Below are positions 1 to 9,535 of a stretch of 20,418 nucleotides of DNA, one piece after another; the first letter of the stretch is position 1, and each line of letters opens with the position of its first letter. The translations under genes were made by a program, and so were the position numbers. The notes under the pieces are model-generated. The model searched no databases and had not been told where the DNA came from. It saw only the letters and a list, made by a program, of their open reading frames with translations. Source of the DNA: Pelargonium cotyledonis (lineage: Eukaryota > Streptophyta > Magnoliopsida > Geraniales > Geraniaceae); contig JAYMTA010001358.1 in assembly GCA_036897625.1 (NCBI GenBank), forward strand, positions 1 to 20,418. The letters run 5' to 3'.

Positions 1-240
1 TCGTATATGATCTCCATAACACAAGGTTATTGTGGTTAGCTCTAAGTTACATGGCTGGTTTGGTCACTTGAAGTTTATACTATCTGTTATCTAATTACTA
101 TGTATCCTATTGGGCATTTTTCACTCCTAATAGGCATTTTCTTGTACTTTTTTTTTTTTTTTGAAAACGGCATTTTCTTGTACTTATGCATGCTAAAATG
201 ATGTTTGATAGAACCTGTGGTGTGCTTCGTGTGCTTGCAG

Positions 241-350
241 CTGATATAAAAGGGTCCGATATTGTGTTAGAAGCAATACTAGAGGCTGATGTGGCACACC
301 ATGCGAAGGAGTATTTTGCAAAGCCCGGGAATGAAATTAAACAGGAGTAA
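241..350 (+). CDS. Last exon of an unrecognised protein-coding gene (5' part outside the window)
   Basis: A good 3' splice site (pyrimidine-rich tract ending TTGCAG at 240) is followed by one open frame that runs to a TAA at 348-350. The other two frames close within a few codons. The exon enters in phase 1 (its first two bases complete a codon) and encodes about 36 residues, a mostly helical, acidic/basic C-terminus ending in KQE. I do not recognise the family. The preceding exon is not within bases 1-240, which look intronic, with a poly-T run near 150-162. The 3' UTR probably follows 350. The exon could also belong to a minor isoform. Confidence 0.5.
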
Positions 351-731
351 AACAGTGATGTTCTGAGTCAAACTTCTCTTCAATTATGTTTCTCAAAGCC
401 ATTAGCATAAATGATAGGATGTAGAACCAGTTTAGTATCTGTTTCAAGTTTAAGAATTGAAAATTTAGGCTTGATTTACTTCTCGATTACCCCCGTACTA
501 CCCAAGGGTGAGAGGCGGCGAGCAATATATGCCAATGTAAAGATTATTATTATGGCTTTGCAAGTTAAGTTCTTAAAATTAGCTCTTTGCCTTGTTGAGC
601 ACTATTGACCACAGGTGAGTATAATAAGCATATTGTTTCTACTCTCTACATGTACAGGTTCATGTGCTATCTTTACTATGCTAACATTATTTTTGTCAAT
701 GGATGATATGTAAAGCTTGAGAGCCTACTAA
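351..731. other. Probable 3' UTR and intergenic spacer
   Basis: This stretch lies between the stop codon of the left-edge gene and the target duplication of the Mutator-like element. The short + strand ORF at 411-608 has no recognisable domain or coding character. The first part is presumably the 3' UTR of the upstream gene. No RNA gene or repeat was seen. Confidence 0.4.
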
Positions 732-740
732 TTAATTTTA
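732..740. repeat. Left 9-bp target-site duplication of the MULE
   Basis: TTAATTTTA directly abuts the left terminus and is repeated exactly at 1864-1872 after the right terminus. Confidence 0.85.
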
Positions 741-1863
741 GGGCAAATTGCATATCATTCCTATGGGGTATTGACTTATTGCAAAGATGTCACCACTAGT
801 GCAAACTATTGCATAACCCACCAAAAGTCTGCAAACAGACTTTTCTATTATAACACCATTAGTCTTCTATACGAAATGACTAAAATACCCCTAGTTTAGT
901 CAAACAAGTCCTTAAGCTCGAATTAAAAAAAAAAGATGAATATCTTTGGCGAGCTCTAGTGGCACCATCACATCTTCGGCACCACGAGCACGACCACCAT
1001 GCTTCCGACCACAACCACCTTCGTTTCTCTGTTTCTCTCTCTTTTTACTTGTCCAGATCTGGTTTGTTTTGATTTGACGGTGATCTCAACGGCTCGATCT
1101 CTGGCGATGAAGCACAGAGTGACCTGAAGGTAAGGATGAGGGCTCATAGCGACGGTTCGACAAGCACGACTGTTTTCTGTTGAGGGCGATGATTGTCTCC
1201 AGATTTGAGCAGATCTCTACCTCGTTTTACTCCGGCCCCCACCCTCCGTTCACGAGCATCGACGGCGGCCTTCGTGGTGAGATCAACGGTGAACCATTTA
1301 TTTTTCCAGATTTGATACCCTTTTTTTTAGGTCATCGATCGCCGGCGACACGAGGAAGGCGAGCACAAGCACGTTCTTCTCCGACGAGATCCCAAATCAT
1401 CGCTGTGAGCGGGTCAGAATCCGACAAGATTGGTAGCTGCAACTCCCATATCTGCCATGAATCACTGCACCAAACCATTTTAGTTAGGGTTTAATTTTTG
1501 GGTTTGATTTGCTTCAATTTTGTTTTTATCTTCATTTTAGTTTGATTTGGGTTTAGTTAGGCCTGACTTGGTATATTTTAAAATTTTGTTCAAGTTCAGA
1601 CACCGGCGACAAAATGTGGATTCCGGCGACTGAAAAATTCATATGGTCGCTGGAATATTCAATCAATGGAAGAAAGAGGAAAGGGTAATTTGGTCATTAA
1701 AAAAATTTACACAACATGTGCACAACACATTATGTATACCGTTACATTTTCCATCCAAGTTAACATATTTGCAAATTTTGGTGGGTTATGTGCAATAGTT
1801 TACACTGGTGGTGACATGTTTGCAATAAGTTAATACCCCATAGGGGTTATATACAATTTGCCC
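741..1863. mobile_element. Non-autonomous Mutator-like element (MULE) with long TIRs
   Basis: The two ends are long terminal inverted repeats. About the first 95 bp from 741 (starting GGGCAAATTG) reappear as the near-identical reverse complement ending at 1863. The element is flanked by a perfect 9-bp direct repeat, TTAATTTTA, at 732-740 and 1864-1872. A 9-bp target duplication with TIRs near 100 bp is the signature of the Mutator superfamily. The interior (about 900-1700) is more GC-rich than its flanks and contains CGGCGAC-type motifs and a 104-codon ORF at 1180-1494. I see no transposase. The GC-rich core could be captured host sequence (a Pack-MULE), but I could not name a donor gene. Confidence 0.85.
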
Positions 1864-1872
1864 TTAATTTTA
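1864..1872. repeat. Right 9-bp target-site duplication of the MULE
   Basis: Exact copy of the 732-740 sequence (TTAATTTTA), immediately after the right TIR. The absence of mismatches suggests an insertion that is not very old. Confidence 0.85.
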
Positions 1873-1882
1873 TCTACTAAAG

Positions 1883-2012
1883 CATGTTGGGTCAAGCGGT
1901 TAAAATACTTTGAATTTCTTCTTAAGTCTCAAGTTCGAGCCCCTCTTTGCTGACGATATGGTATCTGATTTGTGAGTGTCCAGTAGCTGATAAAAATAAA
2001 AATAAAAATATT
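1883..2012 (+). mobile_element. Candidate tRNA-derived SINE
   Basis: Pol III internal promoter boxes are visible: an A-box-like TTGGGTCAAGCGG at 1887-1899 and a B-box-like AGTTCGAGCCC at 1932-1942, at the spacing usual for tRNA-type promoters. About 45 bp downstream of the B box the sequence ends in repeated AAAAT units (about 1989-2009). Total length is about 130 bp, within the range of plant SINEs. I could not find a convincing target-site duplication, and the tail could be a chance simple repeat. It is not a functional tRNA: no cloverleaf could be drawn. Confidence 0.55.
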
Positions 2013-2193
2013 ATTTGCGCTTTGATTGTTTGTTACCAACCATCTATACAAATGTTTGATAATAGTTGTCCATGTTTCCATTTCGGTAGAGATTAGCTGG
2101 GAGTATTCTTGCTTCCCCTTATGCTACATCATGCAAGCCAATAATTTGAACATATTTAAAGTGCGAAAATGTCAATAATTTGGAAACCTTTTA

Positions 2194-2468
2194 CACCATC
2201 CGTCTTAAAATGAGTGTCTTGTTTCTCTTGCATATTTGTCTTAAAATGAGTATTTTGTTTCTCTTGCACTTCTGTCCCAAAATGAGTGTCTTGTTTCTTT
2301 TTTTAGTAAGATAGTTGTGCTTGAATTGTCAATAATATTTTTATAAAAAATTAGAATTTATCAACACATGATCATGAAAATACAATAGTAAACATATTAC
2401 ACTAACTAATTTCTCCATAAATTTTTCTCAAAATAGAAAAGAAGTCACTCATTTTGGAACGGAGGGAG
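2194..2468. mobile_element. Stowaway-like MITE, copy 1
   Basis: The right end reads ACTCATTTTGGAACGGAGGGAGTA, the well-known plant Stowaway terminus (CTCCCTCCGT...) in inverse orientation, followed by TA. The left end at about 2194 is a degraded version (CACCATCCGTC...AAAATGAGTG), preceded by TA at 2192-2193. Stowaway elements belong to Tc1/Mariner and duplicate TA. The left arm is expanded by a 36-bp tandem repeat. The internal segment is shared with the second copy at about 4066-4401. Confidence 0.75.
2202..2309. repeat. 36-bp tandem repeat, three copies, inside the MITE left arm
   Basis: Units begin at 2202, 2238 and 2274, exactly 36 bp apart. Each contains GTCTTAAAATGAG or GTCCCAAAATGAG followed by a TTGTTTCT run. 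The third unit is the one that best matches a normal Stowaway end. Confidence 0.8.
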
Positions 2469-2470
2469 TA

Positions 2471-2880
2471 TCTAATTTGAATGCATATGTTTTTTTAGCC
2501 GGCCTACTACAAATCACAGGGCAAAAGGGTTCCGAACAAGAACCACTTCTTTTAAAGTGAGCGATCGGACCAACTGTAAATGGTTCGGACTGGAACCCGG
2601 ACTGAATGGATCGATCTCAATATTAATTTTTAAAATTACATTTCTACATCCGACTTCAGTTCAGACAAAACATGCCGAGCCCTAACAGGACCCATTTCCA
2701 TATCATCCAGACATCCACTGCAGTCTACACTATACAGCACAAGCAGTCAAGATCAAGGCCATTTAATTTCCCATATAAACCTATGAATTGTATATAATTT
2801 AGAATTGGACTACACATCATAACACATCAAATTAACATAAGATACTCATTTCTACTTGTAAATTAGAACAACATGCTTAT
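2471..2880. other. Spacer and probable ICMT 3' UTR
   Basis: No ORF of interest. About 2500-2660 contains GC-richer sequence with GGTTCGGACTGGAACCCGGACT-like repeats of unknown origin, possibly an old transposon end. The part nearest 2880 is presumably the 3' UTR of the - strand ICMT gene. Confidence 0.35.
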
Positions 2881-2881
2881 T

Positions 2882-3478
2882 TCACTTCACAAATGGCACT
2901 CCCGATGGAACACGCCTTGCATACTCCTCGTACTGTGATCCAAAGAACTGCCTCAAGAAATATTCTTCATAAGGTATTCTTTCTGCAAAAAAGCGCCAAA
3001 CAACAATCGCAAAAGCAATTGTTGACATAGGATTGCATAGCATTATCTGAGTGCCCACTGACCAGATGAGAAAACCATTGTATCCTGGATGCCGTACAAT
3101 TCTATAGATACCATTAGTAATCAGCTTGTGATGATCCTCGTGATACACCTTGATTAGATGCGTGAAGGCCTGACCTGCAGTCAGAATTGCCATCTTCCGT
3201 ATTATTTCACCTATCACAACCATTACAAGTCCCACATTGCTTATCCACCAGTACTCCTTCAACCCGGGAAAGAAAATAATTTCAAGGATGTACTCCAGCA
3301 ACGATAATACCATTGCCAGAAGATAGTTCTTGCTGATAAGAAGAGACCTAAGAGACACGCTTGATCTACCATGGATAGCCATTGCTAGAATGTACTCGGA
3401 ACTGTGAAAGAAGAACACTGCAAAAATCATTTGAGATAACTGTCTGTAGGCCGTGTAGCTGAAGATGTCCATCATCAT
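2882..3478 (-). CDS. ICMT: Protein-S-isoprenylcysteine O-methyltransferase
   Basis: It carboxyl-methylates the prenylated C-terminal cysteine of CaaX proteins, using S-adenosylmethionine, in the ER membrane (the Ste14/ICMT family). The 198-residue product matches the length of plant ICMTs. Hydrophobic segments lie near residues 15-35, 50-70 and 82-98, with a C-terminal pair at about 135-165. The conserved catalytic region runs from FTHLIK (105-110) through YRIVRHPGY (125-133), GTQIMLCNP (142-150) and RIPYEEYFL (167-175). The product ends SGVPFVK. I chose the first of three consecutive ATGs (3478, 3475, 3472). The frame stays open further upstream to a GTG at 3535, but those residues do not fit the family and are probably 5' UTR. 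The coding region has no intron. Confidence 0.93.
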   Translation of the reverse strand: MMMDIFSYTAYRQLSQMIFAVFFFHSSEYILAMAIHGRSSVSLRSLLISKNYLLAMVLSLLEYILEIIFFPGLKEYWWISNVGLVMVVIGEIIRKMAILTAGQAFTHLIKVYHEDHHKLITNGIYRIVRHPGYNGFLIWSVGTQIMLCNPMSTIAFAIVVWRFFAERIPYEEYFLRQFFGSQYEEYARRVPSGVPFVK

Positions 3479-4065
3479 TGTCACGTGAAGCAAATTAAGT
3501 TTTGATTCTCGTGGAACTCCAATTAACCAGATCACGAGTGAGTATTGAACTTCTCAGAGAGGGGATAGGACAGAAATTTTCTGAGGTTCAATTCAGACCC
3601 GAGAAAGATTAAGAGCCACCCAATGCTCTAGTACAGACAGTTGAGCCTGTACATCAACCCAAAGCTTTGAGAGCGACTTCTTTTGCAAGAGACGGAACAA
3701 AAGGTTTGAGGTGTAGAAACTTACGAAAAGATTGTCAGGTTCCTGCTAAAAGAGTTTTAGAAGTCCAAACATTATTACCAACCAAGCACAATGATTATGA
3801 AATGCTTGCTGTATCTAATTAAGCAATGATGGTTGTGCTATCAAGAGAGCCATTGATTTTAAAATGTGGAAGCACAAGAAAAGAAGACACTGAAGTTCAA
3901 GCAATACCAAAAACAAATTGCTGTTGCTGCATAGAATAAGTTGCATTTATTTACCCAATGAGCCTATGTTTTAGGAATTATACAACACTAAGTAACTAAC
4001 TTGTCCCTCAACATGGAAAGCAAAAAAAACTTATTTTAGGATGTGGAGAGTATCACTATGTAAGC

Positions 4066-4401
4066 CTTCTTCCTCGGTCGGTCACAAAATAAGGGTCATC
4101 TTCCACTTGAACTTTAACATGTCTTTTTTTTTTCTTCATAAATTGTCAATAGTATTCTTATAATAAGTTCGTATTTTAAAAATTTGTTAAAACAATGAAT
4201 CAATGATCATGAGAATATGGGAGTAGATATACTAAACTAACTAATTTCTCCATAATTTTTCTCAAAATAGTAATATTTACTATGCATATTGTAGTTGAAA
4301 AATATTCTGCTAACTAACAAATTATAGAGATTCAATGTTAATTCATGCATAAGTAACTTACTAAATACTAAATAAAACACTCAATTTGGTATAGAGGGAG
4401 T
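4066..4401. mobile_element. Stowaway-like MITE, copy 2, with an internal insertion
   Basis: The ends are degraded Stowaway termini: CTTCCTCGGTCGGTCACAAAAT on the left and CACTCAATTTGGTATAGAGGGAGTG on the right. The interior shares a diagnostic stretch with copy 1 (ATGATCATGA..., then CTAACTAATTTCTCCATAA..TTTTTCTCAAAATAG), so the two are the same family. Copy 2 has about 110 bp extra after that shared stretch (about 4271-4380). It lies in the presumed ICMT 5' UTR intron. Confidence 0.65.
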
Positions 4402-4479
4402 GCAATATTAAAAGAAATCTCAAGCTAAGCTCATGCTTTTTCTGCAACAACAACAAAAAAAATTCTTAATGGAGTCTAC

Positions 4480-4700
4480 CTGGTTGGTCTCTCGGTCAGC
4501 GAGAGAAGCGCGATTGGCCCAGAGTTTCTGCGGCCACAACGACGACGCAGAGAAGATAGATTCGCGGTGGAGAGGACCGCCGGTCGACGGGATCGGACAC
4601 CACCGAAAGTGCCGGACTTGGTTCAGTTGCCGGAGATGGTAGGATGGGTCTCCGATCTATCGCTCTTCCTCTAACTCTCTGTATTTTCTATTGATTTTTG
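4480..4700 (-). other. Probable non-coding first exon (5' UTR) of ICMT
   Basis: Read on the - strand, this GC-rich stretch starts with AGAGAG-type leader sequence and ends at a plausible donor, CAACCAG|GTAGAC (exon edge at 4480). It lies in the right place and orientation to be spliced to the ICMT coding exon. Candidate acceptors lie near 3742 (TTTTAGCAG), followed by a potential 18-nt microexon to 3725 with a GTAAGT donor, or near 3554. The upstream boundary is approximate. The + strand ORF at 4433-4642 over the same DNA has no recognisable domain. Confidence 0.4.
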
Positions 4701-5610
4701 GTTTCTCTTCGAAGACGACGACCCAATCCCTATTTTTCACAATAACAAACCTTTACCAAGTTTCCTTTGAGTTCCGGGCATCCACGGACCCAATGGATTT
4801 TAGGCCCAAAATTTCTGACCCAATTAGGCTTGAATTTCCAACACTTTGCTTTTTTTGGTTTTTTGTCTGTGGAGTTACATAGCAGGAGTACTTCTCTCAT
4901 TTTAACCCATATATCTTATTTCACACCGTCGACAAAAATGTTCGAATCTGAAATTTTAAAAGAAATTTAAAACACTTCAAACGTTCAACTCAACATGTTT
5001 TGATAATTTTAACACTTTATTAGTCTCAAAATAAATATTATATTTTCTATTTTAAGACAATAAAATTTTAATAATTCACACATAACCAATTAAATTTCAA
5101 AACAAAAGAAAAGAGCGTATTTATATTAACACAATACAATTTTGTTGAAGTGTTGTTCACATTTAAAACCAAGATTATGTTAACCAAACAAAAAATTAGA
5201 ATGATTACTAAACTTAGCACTTGTTATCATTACAATGTTTAGTTAATGAATTTACACAACAATGCAATGCGTTTTACCAACTAGAAGGACAATCACAATA
5301 TATAGTTCATAAACCTTCGTCACCGAACATTTTTTTTTAATAAATACCCATTTATTATTATTTTTTAGTTTTTCACCTGCCATTTATATTCATTTTCTGG
5401 AGGGATAATGTTCATCTAACTTTAATTTTTTAGAAAATTAATGTGTTTAAATTTTTTATTAGAAAATTTTGAGGATAACACAAAATTTTCTATGAAAAAA
5501 AACTCACATAGAAAAAAGTGACTTTTTTGACAAATAAATAAAAAAAATGGGCCAATAATATAATAATCTCGAAAAGTAGCTCCTTTTACACAAAAGACGC
5601 CATTATTAAA
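4701..5610. other. AT-rich intergenic region, promoter side of UNE12
   Basis: This is the divergent spacer between ICMT (-) and the bHLH gene (+). It is strongly AT-rich with no supported gene. Short ORFs at 4691-4970 (+) and 5422-5718 (-) have no family features, and the second overlaps the CT-rich leader of the bHLH gene. No clear repeat boundaries were found. Confidence 0.5.
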
Positions 5611-5617
5611 GCCCACC

Positions 5618-5826
5618 CTATATTTCCGTCCTCTCTCTCTCTCTCTCCTCTGGATACTGAAACTGAAACTACACAGAAAGTAGAGAGAGAAAGAGCCAAT
5701 CAACAAAGCCAACTCCATATACTGAAACCAATCTCTTCTCTATTGCATTAGATGCTTCTCAAGAGCTCTTCAACTCGTTAACTCAGCTCCACTCGCTCTT
5801 GACTCGTCTTCTTCAAACCCAAATCC
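5618..5826 (+). promoter_or_regulatory. Core promoter and 5' UTR of the UNE12-type gene, with CT microsatellite
   Basis: A TATA-like CTATATTT at about 5618-5625 is followed by a (CT)8 run at 5631-5646 and a GA-rich leader, the layout common in plant promoters and 5' UTRs. The start codon at 5827 has the favourable context ATCCATGG. A short upstream ORF is contained within the leader. Confidence 0.5.
5752..5781 (+). CDS. Upstream ORF of 9 codons in the UNE12 5' UTR
   Basis: ATG at 5752 is followed by eight more codons and TAA at 5779-5781, giving a serine-rich peptide (MLLKSSSTR). It ends 45 nt before the main start. It is transcribed only if the transcription start lies upstream of 5752, as the TATA-like box suggests. 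Its effect on translation is unknown. Confidence 0.4.
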   Translation: MLLKSSSTR

Positions 5827-8800
5827 ATGGCCAATAACCCTCCAGACGCCCCAAACGATGACTTCTTCGAGCAAATTCTCGGCCTCCCCAACTTCGCTTC
5901 ACCGAACACCGATGGCGGGTTGTCTGGATCGGCGGCCTCCAACCCTATGATGCTCCAGCTCAGCTCCGGCGGCGGACATCTCCCGTCCCTTGGCGCCGGT
6001 GGTGGAGGCTTTCACGGCTCTGTTTTCCCCCTAGGGTTGAGCTTGGAGCAGGGGAAGGGAGGGTTTTACAAGCCCGAGGAAGCGTCGGGAAGCGGCAAGC
6101 GGTTCCTGGATGACGTCGACGGTCGAGCTTCTTCTGTGAAAAATGTAAGTCCGTTTTTTGTTTCGGATGATAAAATTGGACTATCCTTTAGGTTTTGCTA
6201 GAATGTTTGGTTGGCCAGAAAGTGGAGGGACAGTGATGGAAATGGATTTTATGATCTTCTGCTTCGATTGTACAAGAAGTAGCCCTGGAGAGTTGATTTT
6301 TCTTCTCCATTACTCTGCATTTTTAGGTGTTTTAAGCCTTATTTTCTTTCCTTGGATTTTCTCGGTAGCCAAACAGAGCATATGCCTTTAAGTTTATTGT
6401 TTGATGTTGATAGAGATAAAATTTAACTTTTTTACTTGTTTTTAATTCACTCGTATAATTTTACAGTCCAGTTTCAGCTCTGATTTGGTTAAAGATTATT
6501 TGGAAAAGAAAAGAAAAAACTTGATCAATTACCTTTGCCTCTTTAATTTGGAATTCAGCTCAATTGGCTCTGACTATAATTCCTGGTTTTGTGAAGAAAT
6601 GGGATTGTAAATTTTGTGTTCCTGACATGTAAGGCCTAGTCTTGAAGACCTGGGATTCACAATCTATCAAAATTACTTCACTTTGTTCAGGGAAGTGTTG
6701 CTCTCCATTTCCATGTATAAAAGAACACTGGTAGAAAATAGAAATTTGTAAACAAGTATCCAAACTACACCTTTTGTCTGTGCTAGTTGCAATGTCTTCA
6801 AGAGATTGTTAGAACTATTTTGTAAGATGGGAATGATTATGATTTTGTGGAGGTGAGGATCACATAGTCTGTGGGTGAGAGAGGCTTCATGAACATGCTC
6901 AATTTTTTTCTCTCTAGCAACTACTGAGTAATTTTCATGTTTTGACAAACACTGCCTGATGTGTGTCTTTTACAAGTTCTGATATTTCTTTAGTGATACT
7001 GCTGTTGCCATTGGATACATCAGCTCAGCTGATTAATTATTGAAGATTAGTTTATTCTCGGAGATGAAACTGTCATTTTTTTCTTTCCAGATTTTCCATG
7101 GTCAACCAATGCACAATACTGTTGCTGCTGCGCCACATCCACCAACAATGCGCCCAAGGGTGCGGGCAAGACGAGGACAGGCCACAGATCCACACAGCAT
7201 TGCTGAGCGGGTAAGGAATATTTAAAAGAACACTTAACTTGAATATATGGAAGACTGCAGGTCTTGGTGCTGGATCTGAATTGAAAAGATAGTACAAATT
7301 GAAATACTTCATAGTTATGGACTATTCAAAAAAATTAATGTGTTTTGTTGTAGTTTATTTTCTTATATATATGCACACTTGTAGGATTGAGAAGCAGATT
7401 CTACTACTTCACCTTAGATGGGAAGGCATGTTTGCAAGTAGAATCTTGAGTAAAGGAAAGCTATTAAATCTATTACAATAAATTTTGTTTATGAAATTTC
7501 ATTTGAAAGCTATATGTTTATTTAATTCCTTATCTTAAATTATATATTCTCACATTTTTAACGCTTAATCATCCTTGGTTTCCTCCTATTGGCACACAGC
7601 TGCGCAGAGAAAAAATAGCAGAAAGAATTAGGGCATTGCAGGAACTTGTTCCTAGTGTCAACAAGGTTAGTTTTCTCTTCATATGGCATTTTTAGTAATA
7701 GTAATTCATCATTCACCAGTTGTTCAACACTATAATGTGCTCTTATTGATTGTTGTTAATTAGATAGTAACGTGGGTTGATTCTGGAATTTTATGCGACT
7801 AGTTCAAGTTCCAACTTGTTAGTGTGTTTTTATTTTCTAAAACTAGGTTCTTGTTAAAAGGGTCGTTAGCTAAAAATGCACCAGACAATGAAAATTGAAC
7901 TACACAAACCACTTTTTTAGAGTAATCTTCAGCATGTCACTGAATTTCACAAATAAAGACTTAATTGTGAAATTCATCTACAATAATTAAACATTTTTTT
8001 GGTTGGACAATTTCTGAATATGCTTTCAAATGCCTTAAATCTCTCTTAAACTTGCATGTCAGGAATTAATTTTACTGAGCAGTGAGTTTTAATGAGCGTC
8101 GGTTATACTAACAAAACAAACAGGAAATATTTCGGAAATATCATACCTGTGTTATTCTAGCCATATATCATTGTGTTTGATTCAATTTATATTCTCTGTT
8201 TTCTTAAATTGTGAGTGCAATCACGGCTCTTAGACCTCGTGTAAATAACATCAATAGTTACATTGTTTCAAATGCACATTTTGAGCAATTTGATCAAATA
8301 AAAATATTTAGACACATCTAAGAAATGAAGCTTGACGACAGGCATTTGTTGATGCATGAGTTGAATTATTGACTGTCTATTTCTGTTTGTTTGGTTCATG
8401 AAAACTCTGGCAGTTTGACAGAACTAGTTTATTAATCATGAAGCCTAATGTTTCCCTTGTTGAAAACAAAAGGGATTGTACACAAATCTATCAGTTCAAC
8501 ATAGGAAGTGGAAATATATTATTCTTCTTAAAACTTGATGTTCAAGAGTATACCTAAAGGAGGATGCATTATATAATGTTCAATTTTTCCTCCTCTTGAT
8601 TATGACGTAGTTCTTTTTCGTGTATAGTCGGATAGAGCTGCCATGCTTGATGAAATTGTGGATTATGTGAAGTTCCTAAGGCTCCAAGTAAAGGTAAAGT
8701 AGTGCCAATCTTTATCTAGCTGGCCACTAAATTATTACAAAGAAAGGTTCATATTTTATTTATTTATTATTGTTCAATATGCTTTGAGTAACTACAATAT

Positions 8801-9370
8801 TATGCTATCAGTTTAGTCGCCAAACACTCTATTTGTTGAAGGCGCACTTCCATTTTGCCCTAGAATTTCTAATTTACCATCATTATATTCTTATCATATT
8901 GCTCCTACCATTTGCGAGTCCAAAATGAATAGCTTCTCATAGAATGATGCATTCTAATTATAATTAACAGGTTTTAAGCATGAGCAGATTGGGCGGAGCT
9001 GGTGCTGTGGCGCCACTTGTGACAGACATACCACTATCGTCTGTTGAGGTATTGAATACAAAAGATCATGTTTTCAAAACATTGTTTGTTCATTTTCCTC
9101 TGTTTAGTTAAATTCTCGTTCTCTTTGTACCAATATCAGGAAGAAGGCAGTGAAGGCGGTAGAGCCCAACCAGCCTGGGAGAAGTGGTCGAACGATGGCA
9201 CAGAAAGGCAAGTAGCTAAGCTTATGGAAGAAAACATTGGATCCGCCATGCAGTTTCTTCAATCAAAGGCACTATGCATCGTGCCCATTTCCCTAGCTTC
9301 CGCTATCTACCATACCCAATCATCGGACCCCTCAACCCTTATCAAGCCCGAAACCAACCCACCATCTTAA
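5827..9370 (+). CDS. UNE12: bHLH transcription factor, UNE12/bHLH59 type (six coding exons)
   Basis: Exons are 5827-6144, 7091-7210, 7600-7665, 8628-8693, 8971-9048 and 9140-9370. All junctions are GT-AG and phase 0, giving 292 residues. The N-terminus has the conserved [13 protein letters not shown] (11-23) and [12 protein letters not shown] (67-78) segments. The bHLH domain spans about 129-190. Its basic region HSIAERLRRE has H141, E145 and R149, the H-E-R residues of G-box (CACGTG) binders. The C-terminal [20 protein letters not shown] and the PPS end match Arabidopsis UNE12 (unfertilized embryo sac 12, group XI), a nuclear factor. The bHLH is split over exons 2-4, as in relatives. Introns 1 and 3 are about 950 bp with no other feature seen. 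The stop codon lies in a tandem duplication. Confidence 0.93.
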
Positions 9371-9535
9371 ACCTATAAAAAACGACACACATCCTTCCCA
9401 GGCCCCATCTCTGGGAAAAAAAGAAAAACTCACCTAATCCCTATCAAGCCCGAAACCAACCCTCCATCTTAGACCTAAAAAGAACAACACATCCTTCCCG
9501 GGCCCCATCTTCGGAAAAAGTAAAACACACCTAAT
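9336..9535 (+). repeat. Tandem duplication spanning the UNE12 stop codon
   Basis: Unit 1 (9336-9438) holds the last codons, TAA stop and early 3' UTR. Unit 2 (9439-9535) repeats it with small changes: the shared pieces CAAGCCCGAAACCAACCC, ACACATCCTTCCC, GGCCCCATCT and CACCTAAT occur in the same order. Unit 2 carries TAG in place of TAA and is shorter by six bases. Confidence 0.9.

Noticed and set aside
1180-1494. 104-codon + strand ORF as a gene
   Set aside because: It lies wholly inside the Mutator-like element, has no recognisable domain, and its composition reflects the GC-rich interior. It is treated as transposon cargo at most.
1887-1942. Functional tRNA gene
   Set aside because: A- and B-box-like motifs are present, but no acceptor stem or anticodon arm can be drawn. 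A SINE is more likely.
3479-3535. N-terminal extension of ICMT back to 3535
   Set aside because: The frame there begins at GTG, not ATG, and the extra 19 residues do not resemble plant ICMT N-termini. The ATG cluster at 3472-3478 fits family length.
4433-4642. 69-codon + strand ORF as a small protein gene
   Set aside because: No domain and no upstream promoter pattern. The same DNA makes better sense as a - strand leader exon of ICMT.
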